Shown in pieces: positions 8,307-17,695 of a DNA stretch of 64,000 bases (positions within the stretch are counted from its first letter, which is position 1; each line of letters begins with the position of its first letter). This DNA is from Paenibacillus sp. JNUCC32 (lineage in GTDB: Bacteria; Bacillota; Bacilli; Paenibacillales; Paenibacillaceae): positions 1,054,001 to 1,118,000 of the forward strand of contig NZ_CP062260.1 in NCBI RefSeq assembly GCF_014863545.1, written 5' to 3'. The notes beneath the pieces are model-generated. The model made no database searches. It saw nothing but the letters and a program-made list of their open reading frames with translations, and was not told where the DNA came from. A program made the translations under genes and the position numbers.

Positions 8307-9920
8307 TCATAAACGGTGGGTTTCTTCGGTTGCTATATATTGGCGATCCAGTTGTCGGTATTGAATCGCTTCGGCGACATGCCGGCTTTGAATGCCGTCG
8401 GATGCCTCGAGATCGGCGATGGTTCGGGCCAGCTTCAGGATTCGGTCATATGCGCGCATGCTCAGGCCCAGCGTATCGATGGTTGCTTGCAGGAGCTCTG
8501 CCGACTCCTTGTCCAGGCTCGCATGTTTTCTCAGAAAGCTGCCGAACAGTTCGCTGTTCCAGCCGAATGGCAGCCCGTCATAGCGTTTCAATTGAATTGC
8601 TTGTGCCGCATAGACCTGATCCCGCATGTGTTCGGAGGATAGGGGCGGCGTGCTTCCCGGCCATTCCTTGGGGCGAGGCACGTCCACTTGAAGGTCGATC
8701 CGATCCATCAAGGGGCCCGAGATTTTCGCCCGGTATTGGGCGATCCGCGAAACGCTGCAGGTGCATCGCTGATGAGGATGGTCGCTGCCGTAGTAACCGC
8801 ACGGACAGGGATTCATCGAACAAGCCAGCATGAAATGCGCCGGGAAGGTAAAAACCGCCCGTGCTCTGCTTATGGTCACTTCACGATCCTCCAGAGGCTG
8901 ACGCAGCACCTCCAGCACATGCCTTGAGAACTCGGGAAGCTCATCCAGGAACAGAATGCCTTTATGGGCCAGACTGACCTCTCCCGGCTTCGGAATGGTT
9001 CCTCCTCCGATGAGGCCGCCGGCTGAGATGGTATGATGGGGAGACCGGAAGGGACGTCTTTTCATCAGCCCATCGGATGGTTTTAGCTTCCCGGCAGCGC
9101 TGAATATTTTCGTCGTCGTCAACGCTTCTTGGTCGGCCAGCGGCGGAAGTATGGTGGGAAGGCGCTTCATCAGCATCGTTTTACCGGTACCGGGGGGCCC
9201 GATGAGAAGGATATTGTGCATGCCGGCCGCGGCGATGGTCAGGGCGCGTTTGATATGCTGCTGCCCGATCACGTCCCTATAGTCTTCAAGCTGTTTGCCC
9301 TGATCGCTGCTTTCTTGCGATCTGCTTGCATTCATCGATCGGTCGTACCGGAGCTGTGAGAGCGAAACGGTAACAGTGCCATCTCCTGCTGCATCACTAC
9401 GGCGAGTGGTTTCTGCTGGTGGATTCGGGACGAGCTCATTCAAATGACCGAGCCCATAGACCTCGATTCCTCCGATTAAAGCAGCTTCCGCCGCGTTTTC
9501 CCGCGGAAGAAGAACGCCGGCATACCCTTCTTTTTGGGCTTGCTCCACCATCGGAAGAACTCCCGTCACGGGCCTGAGCGTGCCATCGAGTGCAAGCTCG
9601 CCGATGATCAATATTCGATCGGCATCCGAGAAGGCCCACTGCTCGCTTGTCAGCAAAATGCCGACGGCGATCGCCAGATCGAAGGAGGAACCTTCCTTGC
9701 GCAGGTCAGCAGGGGCAAGATTGACGGTCACCCGTTTCAGTGGATAAGTAAAACCGCAGTTTTTAATCGCCGCCCGTACTCGCTCGACGGATTCGCGGAT
9801 GGAGGAATCGGGCAGCCCGATGATGGCGGTTTGCGGCAGCCCGTTAGCGAGGTCCACCTCCACTTGAATGATGACGCCGTCGATGCCGTGCAAGCAGGCG
9901 CTATGAAGTTTTCCGTACAT
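8307..9920 (-). CDS. comM: ComM/YifB family Mg-chelatase-like AAA+ ATPase
   Basis: ComM is a hexameric DNA helicase that promotes branch migration during integration of transforming DNA in Gram-negative bacteria; the Gram-positive orthologue YifB is less studied. The 537-residue length is normal. An N-terminal Lon-like domain (about residues 20-165, with LANGLPQTAIIGLPD) is followed by the Mg-chelatase AAA core. Walker A GPPGTGKT is at about 239-246, Walker B ILFLDELPEF near 320, and a zinc-binding set with CSMNPCPCGYYG and CTCS near 365-385. The ATG start lies about 100 nt downstream of a consensus promoter on the same strand. The presence of dprA in the window fits a transformation/recombination role. 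Confidence 0.93.
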   Translation of the reverse strand: MYGKLHSACLHGIDGVIIQVEVDLANGLPQTAIIGLPDSSIRESVERVRAAIKNCGFTYPLKRVTVNLAPADLRKEGSSFDLAIAVGILLTSEQWAFSDADRILIIGELALDGTLRPVTGVLPMVEQAQKEGYAGVLLPRENAAEAALIGGIEVYGLGHLNELVPNPPAETTRRSDAAGDGTVTVSLSQLRYDRSMNASRSQESSDQGKQLEDYRDVIGQQHIKRALTIAAAGMHNILLIGPPGTGKTMLMKRLPTILPPLADQEALTTTKIFSAAGKLKPSDGLMKRRPFRSPHHTISAGGLIGGGTIPKPGEVSLAHKGILFLDELPEFSRHVLEVLRQPLEDREVTISRARAVFTFPAHFMLACSMNPCPCGYYGSDHPHQRCTCSVSRIAQYRAKISGPLMDRIDLQVDVPRPKEWPGSTPPLSSEHMRDQVYAAQAIQLKRYDGLPFGWNSELFGSFLRKHASLDKESAELLQATIDTLGLSMRAYDRILKLARTIADLEASDGIQSRHVAEAIQYRQLDRQYIATEETHRL

Positions 9921-10023
9921 AAGAAAAGCACCTCTTTTCAGATATCAGTGGATTGTAACAAGAAGGAACATCCAAGATTCGAAAAGGGTGCTTCCTCATT
10001 TTCGCAGGGTGATTCTAGTCCGT

Positions 10024-10052
10024 ATTGTAAAAGTTTCCCTCCTGTCTGTCAA
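10024..10052 (-). promoter_or_regulatory. Sigma-A promoter for comM
   Basis: On the minus strand TTGACA (10052-10047) and TACAAT (10029-10024) are separated by exactly 17 nt. It reads toward comM, whose start is about 100 nt downstream. The plus-strand interval 9921-10294 otherwise shows no gene, and I found no convincing plus-strand promoter for the ABC cassette in it. Confidence 0.75.
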
Positions 10053-10294
10053 TTCGCGATCATATACTAAAAGCCCCGTCTTACAGGCAGGAACCCGGAC
10101 AGGATACGGAGTTTCGGCGATGAATGTACCGTATTTCAGATGATTGCCACTTTTTCAGATTCTGAGGTCTGGCCAATAACGGGAAGGATTGTGAATGGTC
10201 AATGAGCGGCTCCGGCAGGTACAATCAAATCCGTAAACGTCAAGACGGGTTGAGCGTCGAGCGTTACATAATCATACATAAGGGAGAGGGTTGC

Positions 10295-11830
10295 GTGAAA
10301 ATTTGGAACCGAAAGCTGGGGCTGGCGGCATTGGCTGCCGTCATGACCGGCGCATTGTTGAGCGGCTGCTCGAAAGATAACGCGGCAAACGAGGGGAATC
10401 ATGAAAGCGCTGATACTGGGAAGGAAATCACGTTAGAGATGATGACCTTTTCCCATACGAATTGGCCGTACAAGGAGAATTGGCCGATTTATAAGTACTT
10501 AAAAGAGGAAACCGGCATCTCCTTCAAGGTGCAACCCGTCATGAGCGATTACACCACCACGATGAACCTGGCGATATCCTCGGGCGAGATCCCGGATCTC
10601 ATGATGGTCAACAGCCTGAATGCTGCCAACACGCACGGGGCCAGCGGCGCGTTCGTCGACTATTTCGAGCATCTGGATCAGATGCCGAATTACAAGAAGT
10701 TTCTTGATGATCATCCGGAGGTAAAGGCCGCTATACTGTCTCCCGAGGGAAAAAATTATTTTATGCCGTTGTACGGACTTGAGCAGCAATCCAGGCGTTC
10801 CTGGCTTTACCGGGACGATATATTCAAGAAACACAATCTGACGCCGCCCACGACTTACGACGAACTGTATACCGTTGCGAAAAAGTTGAAGGAACTGTAC
10901 CCGGACAGCTTCCCGATTGCCGTGTTCAACGGATTGAGCCCGCTGGTTAATATGGCACCTGCGTTTAATACCAACAGCAGCTATTATTACGATTTCGAGA
11001 AGAACGAATGGCGCTACGGACCGACAGAAGACAACTACAAGAAAATGGTCGAATATATGAATAAATTTTACGCGGAGGGCTTGGTTGCGCCTGACTTCAT
11101 GGCACATAAACGCAAGCAATTTAACGATCTGCTGCTTCAGAACAAATCGTTTATCGCCAGCGACTACATCGGCATCATGGATGAGCTGCCGTTGATGCTG
11201 GGGGATGCATCGTCTGAGTTCAGTCTTGATTACATGGTTCCGCCTATCGGCACGCCGGATGGCAAGTCCCATAACGTGTTTGCCGGATTACAGAGTGACG
11301 GCTTTGCCGTAGCGTCAAATTCCAAAGAGCGGGATCGACTGCTGCAGTACCTTGATTTCCTGTTCTCCCCCGAAGGGATTGAGCTGGCAACCTGGGGCAG
11401 GGAAGGCGAGACGTTCACGACGGAGAACGGGGTTCGCACGTTCAACGATGATTACAAAGAGTTTGGCGACTTAAGAACCAAAACGGGAATCGCGACGATC
11501 GGCGCTCACATAGTATTGGACATGACCGCATACGAGTCCATGTATTCACCAAAAATGCGGGAAGCGATGAAAATCGCACCAGACCATGAAACGATGCCGC
11601 AGCCAAGGCTTGCGTATACGAATGAAGAGAATGAAGTGCTGAGCATGGTCGGTGAAACCGTGAAGAAATTCCATGAGGAGCAGATTGCGAAATTCATTTT
11701 GGGACAGAAACCGATGGATGAATGGGACACTTACGTGCAAGAAGTGAACAAACTTGGCGTGCAGCAGGTGCTGGATGTTCATCAAAGCGCTTATGAACGG
11801 ACGCAGAAATTCCTGAACGAAGCCAAGTAA
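10295..11830 (+). CDS. Extracellular sugar-binding lipoprotein of an ABC importer (LplA type)
   Basis: This 511-residue family 1 solute-binding protein would capture an oligosaccharide outside the cell and deliver it to the permeases encoded next. The GTG start at 10295 follows AGGGAGAGGG and gives a proper lipoprotein signal: basic KIWNRK, a hydrophobic stretch and the lipobox LLSGC ending at Cys25 or so. The mature part contains typical features of large Paenibacillus binding proteins, such as YGLEQQSRRSWLYRDDIFKK and a C-terminal helix-rich region. The order binding protein-permease-permease is that of B. subtilis lplABC. No ATPase gene is present; such systems usually use a shared MsmX-like ATPase encoded elsewhere. 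The substrate is not readable from sequence. Confidence 0.9.
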   Translation: MKIWNRKLGLAALAAVMTGALLSGCSKDNAANEGNHESADTGKEITLEMMTFSHTNWPYKENWPIYKYLKEETGISFKVQPVMSDYTTTMNLAISSGEIPDLMMVNSLNAANTHGASGAFVDYFEHLDQMPNYKKFLDDHPEVKAAILSPEGKNYFMPLYGLEQQSRRSWLYRDDIFKKHNLTPPTTYDELYTVAKKLKELYPDSFPIAVFNGLSPLVNMAPAFNTNSSYYYDFEKNEWRYGPTEDNYKKMVEYMNKFYAEGLVAPDFMAHKRKQFNDLLLQNKSFIASDYIGIMDELPLMLGDASSEFSLDYMVPPIGTPDGKSHNVFAGLQSDGFAVASNSKERDRLLQYLDFLFSPEGIELATWGREGETFTTENGVRTFNDDYKEFGDLRTKTGIATIGAHIVLDMTAYESMYSPKMREAMKIAPDHETMPQPRLAYTNEENEVLSMVGETVKKFHEEQIAKFILGQKPMDEWDTYVQEVNKLGVQQVLDVHQSAYERTQKFLNEAK

Positions 11831-11853
11831 TTTAACCTGAACGCCATGCAGCC

Positions 11854-11878
11854 AGAGGAACCGGGCGGCTCTCTTTTT
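11854..11878 (+). terminator. Possible weak attenuating terminator between binding protein and permeases
   Basis: An imperfect hairpin (AGAGG...CCGGGCGGCTCTCT) is followed by five T in the 149-nt gap. Such partial terminators are common after binding-protein genes and would allow more binding protein than permease to be made. The rest of the gap up to 11963 holds no gene that I can support. Confidence 0.4.
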
Positions 11879-11979
11879 CGGATCGGCTCTTCGGATGCTC
11901 GTTATGCCTGGTTCCGGCCCGCAGGGGGTGCCGCTTATGGATACCGCATGGATTTCGCTGCTAAAGGAGGATACGTTTT

Positions 11980-12897
11980 TTGCAAGCACGGCATTCGAGT
12001 TTCTTGACCAAAGTGAAGCGGGATAAATACCTGCTGCTGCTGCTTCTTCCCTGTGCTCTGTATTACATCATTTTTAAATATGTTCCCATATTCGGCGTTT
12101 CGATCGCCTTCATGGACTACAACTTGTTTAAGGGAATCGCGGAGAGCGATTGGGTGGGGTTCAAATATTTCAGCATGTTTTTTAATACGCCCGACTTCTG
12201 GCCTGTTCTCCGGAATACATTTCTGCTGGGGTTGTATAAGCTGATTTTCGGCTTTCCCGCGCCCATCATACTTGCGTTGCTCATTAATGAAGTGAGCAAA
12301 TCTTTCTTGAAGCGGTTTGTCCAGACGGTCAGTTATCTTCCGCATTTCATATCCAACGTGGTTGTCGCGGGGATCGCGGTCATGTTTCTGTCGCCTACAG
12401 GCGGGGTGGTCAACCAGCTGCTGAATGCCATTGGGCTTGAACGGATCAACTTTCTGGTGGAAGCCTCCTGGTTCAGGTCGATTTATGTGACGACGGACGT
12501 ATGGCAGCATATTGGATGGGGGACCATTATCTATTTGGCCGCATTGACGGCCATCGATCCGCAGCTCTATGAAGCGGCGCGCATGGACGGAGCGAACCGG
12601 TGGAGACAGACGCTGAACATTACGCTGCCCGGCATCGCCCCGGCGATTGTGATCATCCTGATACTCGACATCGGAAAAATATTGGAGATCGGCTTTGAGA
12701 AGGTATACCTGCTTGCGACTCCCGCTACTTACGAGACGGCCGATATCATATCTACTTACGTATACAGAGTAGGCTTAACGCAAGGCAACTACAGCTATGC
12801 AACGGCGATCGATCTGTTTACCGGCATCATCAGCTTTATTTTCATTATCGCGGCAAATGCGTTCAGCCGGCGAGTCAGCGGAAGCAGCATTTGGTAG
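11980..12897 (+). CDS. ABC sugar transporter permease, LplB/UgpA type
   Basis: The 305-residue inner-membrane permease has about six hydrophobic segments, the first near residues 15-37. The cytoplasmic EAA loop that contacts the ATPase is visible as YEAARMDGANRWRQTLNITLPGI (positions about 197-219). The TTG start at 11980 has AAAGGAGG 9 nt upstream. It forms the first half of the heterodimeric channel with the next gene. LplB-like length and the PIFGVSIAFMDYN segment are typical of permeases for complex polysaccharide breakdown products in Paenibacillus. Confidence 0.92.
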   Translation: MQARHSSFLTKVKRDKYLLLLLLPCALYYIIFKYVPIFGVSIAFMDYNLFKGIAESDWVGFKYFSMFFNTPDFWPVLRNTFLLGLYKLIFGFPAPIILALLINEVSKSFLKRFVQTVSYLPHFISNVVVAGIAVMFLSPTGGVVNQLLNAIGLERINFLVEASWFRSIYVTTDVWQHIGWGTIIYLAALTAIDPQLYEAARMDGANRWRQTLNITLPGIAPAIVIILILDIGKILEIGFEKVYLLATPATYETADIISTYVYRVGLTQGNYSYATAIDLFTGIISFIFIIAANAFSRRVSGSSIW

Positions 12898-12909
12898 AGG
12901 AGGAACGTG

Positions 12910-13773
12910 ATGAAACCGAAATGGAATTGGTTTGATGCCCTGAATGCCTTGATATTGACTGGGGTCGTAGGGGCGTGTTTATACCCGTTTGTCTACATGC
13001 TGGCCGTGTCCCTCAGCGATTCCGCCTCCATTGCCTCGGGGGAGGTCTGGCTGTGGCCGAAGGGCTTCAACCTGGATATGTATCAGTATGTGTTCGAGGA
13101 CGGACGGGTGCTGAAAGGATACAAGAATACGCTGATATATGTCGTTCTCGGTACGGCGATTTCCTTGTTGGTGACGGCGCTGGGGGCCTATTCGCTGTCC
13201 AAGGCCAAGCTGGTCATGGGTAAACCGATATTGATGCTGATCGTGTTTACGATGTTTTTCAACGGAGGCATGATTCCGACGTTTCTGGTCGTGAAGGAGC
13301 TGGGCTTTGTCAACACCATATGGGGCATGGTGCTCCCAGGAGCCGTAGCCACCTGGAATCTGCTGATAATGCGGACTTTCTTCATGGGGATGCCCCAAGA
13401 GCTTGAAGAATCCGGCAAAATCGACGGTCTGTCCGAGATCGGAATTTTCTTTCGAATTGTGCTTCCGCTTTCCAAGCCGGTGCTTGCCACCATCGGATTG
13501 TATTATGCGGTGGGGATGTGGAATAACTTCATGGGTCCGCTGCTGTATTTGCGGGATGCCGATATGCAGCCGCTGCAGGTGATATTAAGAAACATCGTGC
13601 TGTCGGGCCAATTGACGGGAACGGATGGGCCTGTTGTAGGCGATATCGTGGTGGTGGAGGATGGTCTGAAGTTCGCTACCATCATGGTGTCCACCCTGCC
13701 GATCCTGCTGGTTTACCCGTTTATCCAGAAATATTTCGTAAAAGGAGCTTTGATCGGCTCCGTCAAAGGTTAA
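12910..13773 (+). CDS. ABC sugar transporter permease, LplC/UgpE type
   Basis: This second permease subunit (287 residues) has six predicted membrane segments and an EAA-type loop seen as PQELEESGKIDGLSEIGIFF. The ATG at 12910 is preferred because GAGGAGG lies 6 nt upstream; a GTG at 12907 would be too close. It starts 12 nt after the upstream permease and is certainly in the same transcript. It ends 21 nt before the converging regulator gene. Confidence 0.92.
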   Translation: MKPKWNWFDALNALILTGVVGACLYPFVYMLAVSLSDSASIASGEVWLWPKGFNLDMYQYVFEDGRVLKGYKNTLIYVVLGTAISLLVTALGAYSLSKAKLVMGKPILMLIVFTMFFNGGMIPTFLVVKELGFVNTIWGMVLPGAVATWNLLIMRTFFMGMPQELEESGKIDGLSEIGIFFRIVLPLSKPVLATIGLYYAVGMWNNFMGPLLYLRDADMQPLQVILRNIVLSGQLTGTDGPVVGDIVVVEDGLKFATIMVSTLPILLVYPFIQKYFVKGALIGSVKG

Positions 13774-13786
13774 GCGGCCGGCCGCT
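13773..13786. repeat. 14-bp perfect palindrome between convergent genes
   Basis: AGCGGCCGGCCGCT is self-complementary and starts at the last base of the permease stop codon. It occupies most of the 21-nt gap between convergent genes. It may form a short hairpin in either transcript, but there is no T run. Confidence 0.45.
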
Positions 13787-13794
13787 CACCTGAC

Positions 13795-16035
13795 TTACCG
13801 GATCCAGTTGGTTTTCCGGTAATCGCCTGGTGTTTGGCCGGTTATTTTTTTGAACATGCGGATAAAGGAAGTGACGTTGCGGTAGCCGATCCGGTTGCCT
13901 ACTTCCTGAATCGGCATGTTCGTCGTCTCCAGAAGCTCTTTTGCTTTTGTTATCCGGATGGCATTCAATTGATCGCTGAAGTTGCTCCCCGTCTTCTCTT
14001 TAATATACCCGGACAGATAGGTGGGTGACATGTTGAGTTTATAAGCGAGCTGCTCGAGCGATATTTCTTCGTTGTAATGGGACTCCAGGTACTGAATGAC
14101 ATATTGGATGATATCGTAATGCTCCTCCCGTTTCCGGCGGATTGCTTGGGTTGCATGGGCGAGCTCGCCCAGAAGGACTTCCCGGTATTGGGCGGGAGTT
14201 ACGCTGTACGCAAGCATATCGGCATAATCCGGAAGCACGTCGGTATTGATCTTCAGCAGTTCGACGGTTCTTCTCATGCGGACCGAGACCGATTTGGCAA
14301 AATGGCTCAGCTGATCCGCCGTAGCCTCCTGCCGCTGCAACCGTTCCAATGCCCGATCGATCAGCATTTGGCAGCTGCTCTCGTTGCCCGCCTGCAAATT
14401 CACGTAAAACTCGTGTTCCTGCTCGGCGGTGAAGCCCGTTGCATCGCCGCGGAGTTCCTTCTCCCAGATAATCTGGGTTTCCTCAAGCGGCCGGGCTTGA
14501 AGCAGGAGCGACATGGCTTCCGCATAGGCTTGATCGAACTCCGAGGTCTGCTGGAAGACGGATGAAACCGCGATATTCACGAGATAGGCGCTTTGATCGT
14601 GATCAAATATCCGTTTGAGCTGGCTGAGGCTCTGCTGCAGCGTGTCTGATTTTTCCTGCGTGTACACGATGGATAAGATTTGTTTGCCCTCCATCTGAAG
14701 GGTGTGCGACAAGGGAAAGGCCTCTTGGATCTGCAGCGTGATAATGTCCTTGATTTTGCCGGTTGCCCGTGTCATCAAGGCATCGAGCTTTAGAGTCGGG
14801 TTATGACGGTACCTCAATTGATAGACGATGACCATGAATGCTCCTTCGCCGACCCAAAGTTCTTTGGAAGCGGCGGTATCGATGGCAATGTTCTTGAACT
14901 GTGCCAAATAATGATAGCTGGTTAAGAGCGGTTTGGTTTGGTCCATCCATTCCTTGATCATCTTGCGCTCGTGCTGCAATCCCTTCAGATGGTTGGAAAT
15001 GGCGCTGAATTCGGCGATGCTTCCTTGATACAGCTCCATCTCCGTTTGGCCCAGTCCCGTCACCATTCTCTTCAGCGGTTGGTTGATATTGCGAGAGAAG
15101 ACCCACGATGCCAACGTGCCTATTAGCAGGGTGGCGGCAAATAACAGCACGGCAATCCAGTTCATGCGGCTGATGCTTTGATTAAGTTCGTTGTGCGGAA
15201 TGATGGAGATATAGGTAAGACCGGAGCGTGCCCCTTTTTCGAAAAAATAGTACGATCCCTTCTCCATGATCCAATCCGACTGGCCGTCCCATTCCGGCAG
15301 CGGCTGGGAAGCCGTGTCCGGCGAGGATTCATACAGTTTCGTTCCCTTCGGGTCCAACAGCACGAAACGGGAACCGGCCATTCCTTTATAGGATTCATAC
15401 CAGCTTTTCATATTTACGAAAGCTATGATTTGCCAGGGGCTTCCTTGCACATCAGCGACTAACGGCAGCAGCTGCACCTCGCTCTTCTCGGTCCCGATGG
15501 AGAAGGCGCTGCTGGGAAGCATTTGCATAAACCCATTGGCGGGCACTGTCTTTTTCCAGAACTCGTACGGATAGGAATTGCTGATGTAATAATGCTTGAA
15601 CATGCGGTCATCGTTAACGATGCCGTCCCGTTCAAGCAGGAAGGCATGATTCCGGTAGTAGATCATGACATTATTCAAGTGATAGTATGGCTGGCTGACC
15701 AGGGTCCGAATCTGATCCGTCACCATTTCAACCTGCAGATAATCGATTCCTTTCTTTCCGCCGGCATCGGCCTGCCTGCTGATATTGCCGACGAATTCGT
15801 TATGCTGAAGGTTGAGGAGAAGGCTTTTCCAGGTGGAATATTGCTTCTCGAAATTGTCGACGGTGTTTCGAATCAGGGTCAGATTATATTTGACGATCTC
15901 ATTGTTCACATTGCGGGAATAGAAGGTCATCGACCATAGGTTGTAGGAGGAGAGCAGGATAATCACGACGAGAAAATAGACCAACATTTTGACGAATAAT
16001 GAATGAAGCGGAAAAAACGATTTCAACCATTTCAT
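13795..16035 (-). CDS. Membrane-bound AraC-family transcriptional regulator (YesS type)
   Basis: This one-component sensor-regulator has 746 residues. A membrane segment near residues 17-38 and a second near 290-315 flank an extracellular Cache-like sensor domain of about 250 residues. A HAMP-like stretch (RNINQPLKRMV) and a long cytoplasmic middle region follow. The last 100 residues form two AraC helix-turn-helix motifs (ISLEQLAYKLNMSPTYLSGY and IQEVGNRIGYRNVTSFIRMF). The ATG at 16035 has AAGGAGATT upstream; an in-frame GTG/TTG extension to 16080 lacks such a site. It probably senses sugars outside the cell and controls the convergent ABC genes, as related YesS-like proteins do for neighbouring transporters. 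That link is inference from position. Confidence 0.9.
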   Translation of the reverse strand: MKWLKSFFPLHSLFVKMLVYFLVVIILLSSYNLWSMTFYSRNVNNEIVKYNLTLIRNTVDNFEKQYSTWKSLLLNLQHNEFVGNISRQADAGGKKGIDYLQVEMVTDQIRTLVSQPYYHLNNVMIYYRNHAFLLERDGIVNDDRMFKHYYISNSYPYEFWKKTVPANGFMQMLPSSAFSIGTEKSEVQLLPLVADVQGSPWQIIAFVNMKSWYESYKGMAGSRFVLLDPKGTKLYESSPDTASQPLPEWDGQSDWIMEKGSYYFFEKGARSGLTYISIIPHNELNQSISRMNWIAVLLFAATLLIGTLASWVFSRNINQPLKRMVTGLGQTEMELYQGSIAEFSAISNHLKGLQHERKMIKEWMDQTKPLLTSYHYLAQFKNIAIDTAASKELWVGEGAFMVIVYQLRYRHNPTLKLDALMTRATGKIKDIITLQIQEAFPLSHTLQMEGKQILSIVYTQEKSDTLQQSLSQLKRIFDHDQSAYLVNIAVSSVFQQTSEFDQAYAEAMSLLLQARPLEETQIIWEKELRGDATGFTAEQEHEFYVNLQAGNESSCQMLIDRALERLQRQEATADQLSHFAKSVSVRMRRTVELLKINTDVLPDYADMLAYSVTPAQYREVLLGELAHATQAIRRKREEHYDIIQYVIQYLESHYNEEISLEQLAYKLNMSPTYLSGYIKEKTGSNFSDQLNAIRITKAKELLETTNMPIQEVGNRIGYRNVTSFIRMFKKITGQTPGDYRKTNWIR

Positions 16036-16159
16036 GCTGAATCTCCTTATGAACACGCCTACTTGTCTTTCTCTTTCCAAATCATTCTACCGGATCGCAC
16101 AGAAAGGATAAAGAGTTTTATAATGCGTCACAGTTTGATCTTACTAAAAAGGGATTTAA

Positions 16160-16168
16160 TGGTATAAT
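16160..16168 (+). promoter_or_regulatory. Extended -10 promoter for the 37-residue membrane protein
   Basis: TGGTATAAT is a perfect extended -10 (TG-n-TATAAT). Exactly 17 nt upstream of TATAAT is only a weak -35, TTACTA. It lies 46 nt before the ATG of the small gene. The stretch 16036-16159 between it and the AraC gene shows no gene. Confidence 0.6.
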
Positions 16169-16213
16169 AGTAACGAATGAACTAATTCTATGAGGAATGG
16201 AGGGGGAATCGAA

Positions 16214-16327
16214 ATGACGATATTATGGGAAAATATCTTAATTATGCTTGCAGCAGGATTGCTTGGCATTGCCATTGTGGTGTTAGGCATTATAGGTTTG
16301 ATACATTACGCGCGAAAAAACAATTAA
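16214..16327 (+). CDS. Small single-pass membrane protein (37 residues)
   Basis: I do not recognise a family. The frame begins ATGACGATA, is preceded by GGAGGGGGAA at a good distance, and ends at TAA 16325-16327. The product starts MTILWENIL, has an uninterrupted hydrophobic helix of about 22 residues (about 8-30, rich in Leu, Ile, Gly and Ala) and ends in a short basic tail HYARKNN, which predicts the C-terminus in the cytoplasm. A perfect extended -10 lies upstream. These three independent signals make it a credible gene despite its size. It could be a regulator of a membrane protein complex; nothing more can be said from sequence. Confidence 0.62.
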   Translation: MTILWENILIMLAAGLLGIAIVVLGIIGLIHYARKNN

Positions 16328-16425
16328 GCATACATATATTTCCAATTTATATCTGGAAGGAATCATACCCATGCCAAATCGAGTGGATAAACGGTGAACT
16401 TTTTAAGGTAAGCGTTTTAAAAACA

Positions 16426-16434
16426 TGTTACAAT
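16426..16434 (+). promoter_or_regulatory. Extended -10 promoter upstream of sucC
   Basis: TGTTACAAT fits TG-n-TANAAT and lies about 100 nt before the sucC start. No good -35 is visible at 17 nt. The interval 16328-16534 carries no convincing gene; a 78-codon frame there is rejected below. Confidence 0.45.
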
Positions 16435-16534
16435 AGCTTGGGTTTAATATATAAAGGTTGACAGTGCCAACTTTCATAGATTGGTTGCGTGTCAGCCAGC
16501 CTTGTTCCAGTCATGTTGATAGGAGGATTCGAGA

Positions 16535-17695
16535 ATGAATATCCATGAATATCAAGGAAAACAAGTACTGAAGCAATATGGAGTAGCTGTTCCGAACGGC
16601 AAGGTAGCGTTTACGGTGGAAGAAGCAGTTGAAGCTGCGCAATCTTTGGGCAGTCCCGTAACCGTTGTCAAAGCGCAGATCCACGCAGGCGGCCGCGGTA
16701 AAGCCGGCGGCGTTAAAGTGGCGAAGAACCTGGACGAGGTTCGTGCTTATGCCGAAGAAATTCTGGGCAAGGTGTTGGTGACTCACCAAACGGGTCCGGA
16801 AGGCAAGGAAGTCAAGCGTCTCCTTATTGAAGAGGGCTGCGATATTCGCAAAGAGTACTATATCGGGGTGGTCGTTGACCGCGCTACCGGCCGTGTCGTC
16901 ATGATGGCGTCCGAGGAAGGCGGTACCGAAATCGAAGAGGTTGCAGCAGCAACCCCTGAGAAAATTTTCAAAGAAGTCGTGGATCCGGCGATCGGACTTC
17001 AAACATTCCAAGCGCGGAAATTAGCGTATTCCATTAATATTCCGAATGAACTGGTAGGTAAAGCCGTTCAGTTCATGCTGGCCTTGTATAAGGCATTCGT
17101 AGAGAAGGATTGCTCTATCGCTGAAATCAATCCGCTTGTCGTAACCGGTGACGGAAACGTCATGGCTCTCGATGCCAAACTCAATTTCGATTCCAATGCG
17201 TTGTTCCGTCATAAGGACATCTTGGAACTGCGCGATCTGGATGAGGAAGACGAGAAGGAAATCGAAGCGTCCAAATACGACTTGAGTTACATAGCTCTCG
17301 ACGGCAACATCGGCTGCATGGTTAACGGCGCAGGTCTTGCCATGGCTACGATGGACATCATCAAGTATTATGGCGGCGACCCTGCCAACTTCCTTGATGT
17401 TGGGGGCGGCGCAACAACGGAGAAGGTAACGGAAGCCTTCAAGATTATTTTGTCCGATCCTCAAGTAAAAGGAATCTTTGTCAACATTTTCGGCGGCATT
17501 ATGCGTTGCGACGTTATTGCTACCGGTGTTGTCGAAGCAGCGAAACAGCTGGGACTGACTCGTCCGCTTGTTGTACGCTTGGAAGGAACGAACGTAGACC
17601 TCGGCAAGCAGATTTTGGCTGAGTCCGGTCTGAATATCGTGCCTGCTGATTCCATGGCCGACGGAGCACAGAAGATCGTCTCCCTCGTTCAGTAA
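16535..17695 (+). CDS. sucC: Succinyl-CoA synthetase (ADP-forming) beta subunit
   Basis: SucC forms the ATP-grasp half of the TCA-cycle enzyme that makes ATP from succinyl-CoA. The 386-residue length matches the family. The N-terminal [16 protein letters not shown], the nucleotide-binding [10 protein letters not shown] near residue 50 and the C-terminal phosphohistidine-facing [14 protein letters not shown] are all present. The ATG follows AGGAGGATTCGAGA. sucD follows after 96 nt, as in B. subtilis. Confidence 0.98.
   Translation: MNIHEYQGKQVLKQYGVAVPNGKVAFTVEEAVEAAQSLGSPVTVVKAQIHAGGRGKAGGVKVAKNLDEVRAYAEEILGKVLVTHQTGPEGKEVKRLLIEEGCDIRKEYYIGVVVDRATGRVVMMASEEGGTEIEEVAAATPEKIFKEVVDPAIGLQTFQARKLAYSINIPNELVGKAVQFMLALYKAFVEKDCSIAEINPLVVTGDGNVMALDAKLNFDSNALFRHKDILELRDLDEEDEKEIEASKYDLSYIALDGNIGCMVNGAGLAMATMDIIKYYGGDPANFLDVGGGATTEKVTEAFKIILSDPQVKGIFVNIFGGIMRCDVIATGVVEAAKQLGLTRPLVVRLEGTNVDLGKQILAESGLNIVPADSMADGAQKIVSLVQ

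Noticed and set aside
16225..16461. 78-codon plus-strand frame between the AraC gene and sucC
   Set aside because: Its start lies inside the better 37-codon gene in another frame, it has no ribosome site of its own, the composition is random (several Cys, His and Trp) and it runs across the likely sucC promoter.
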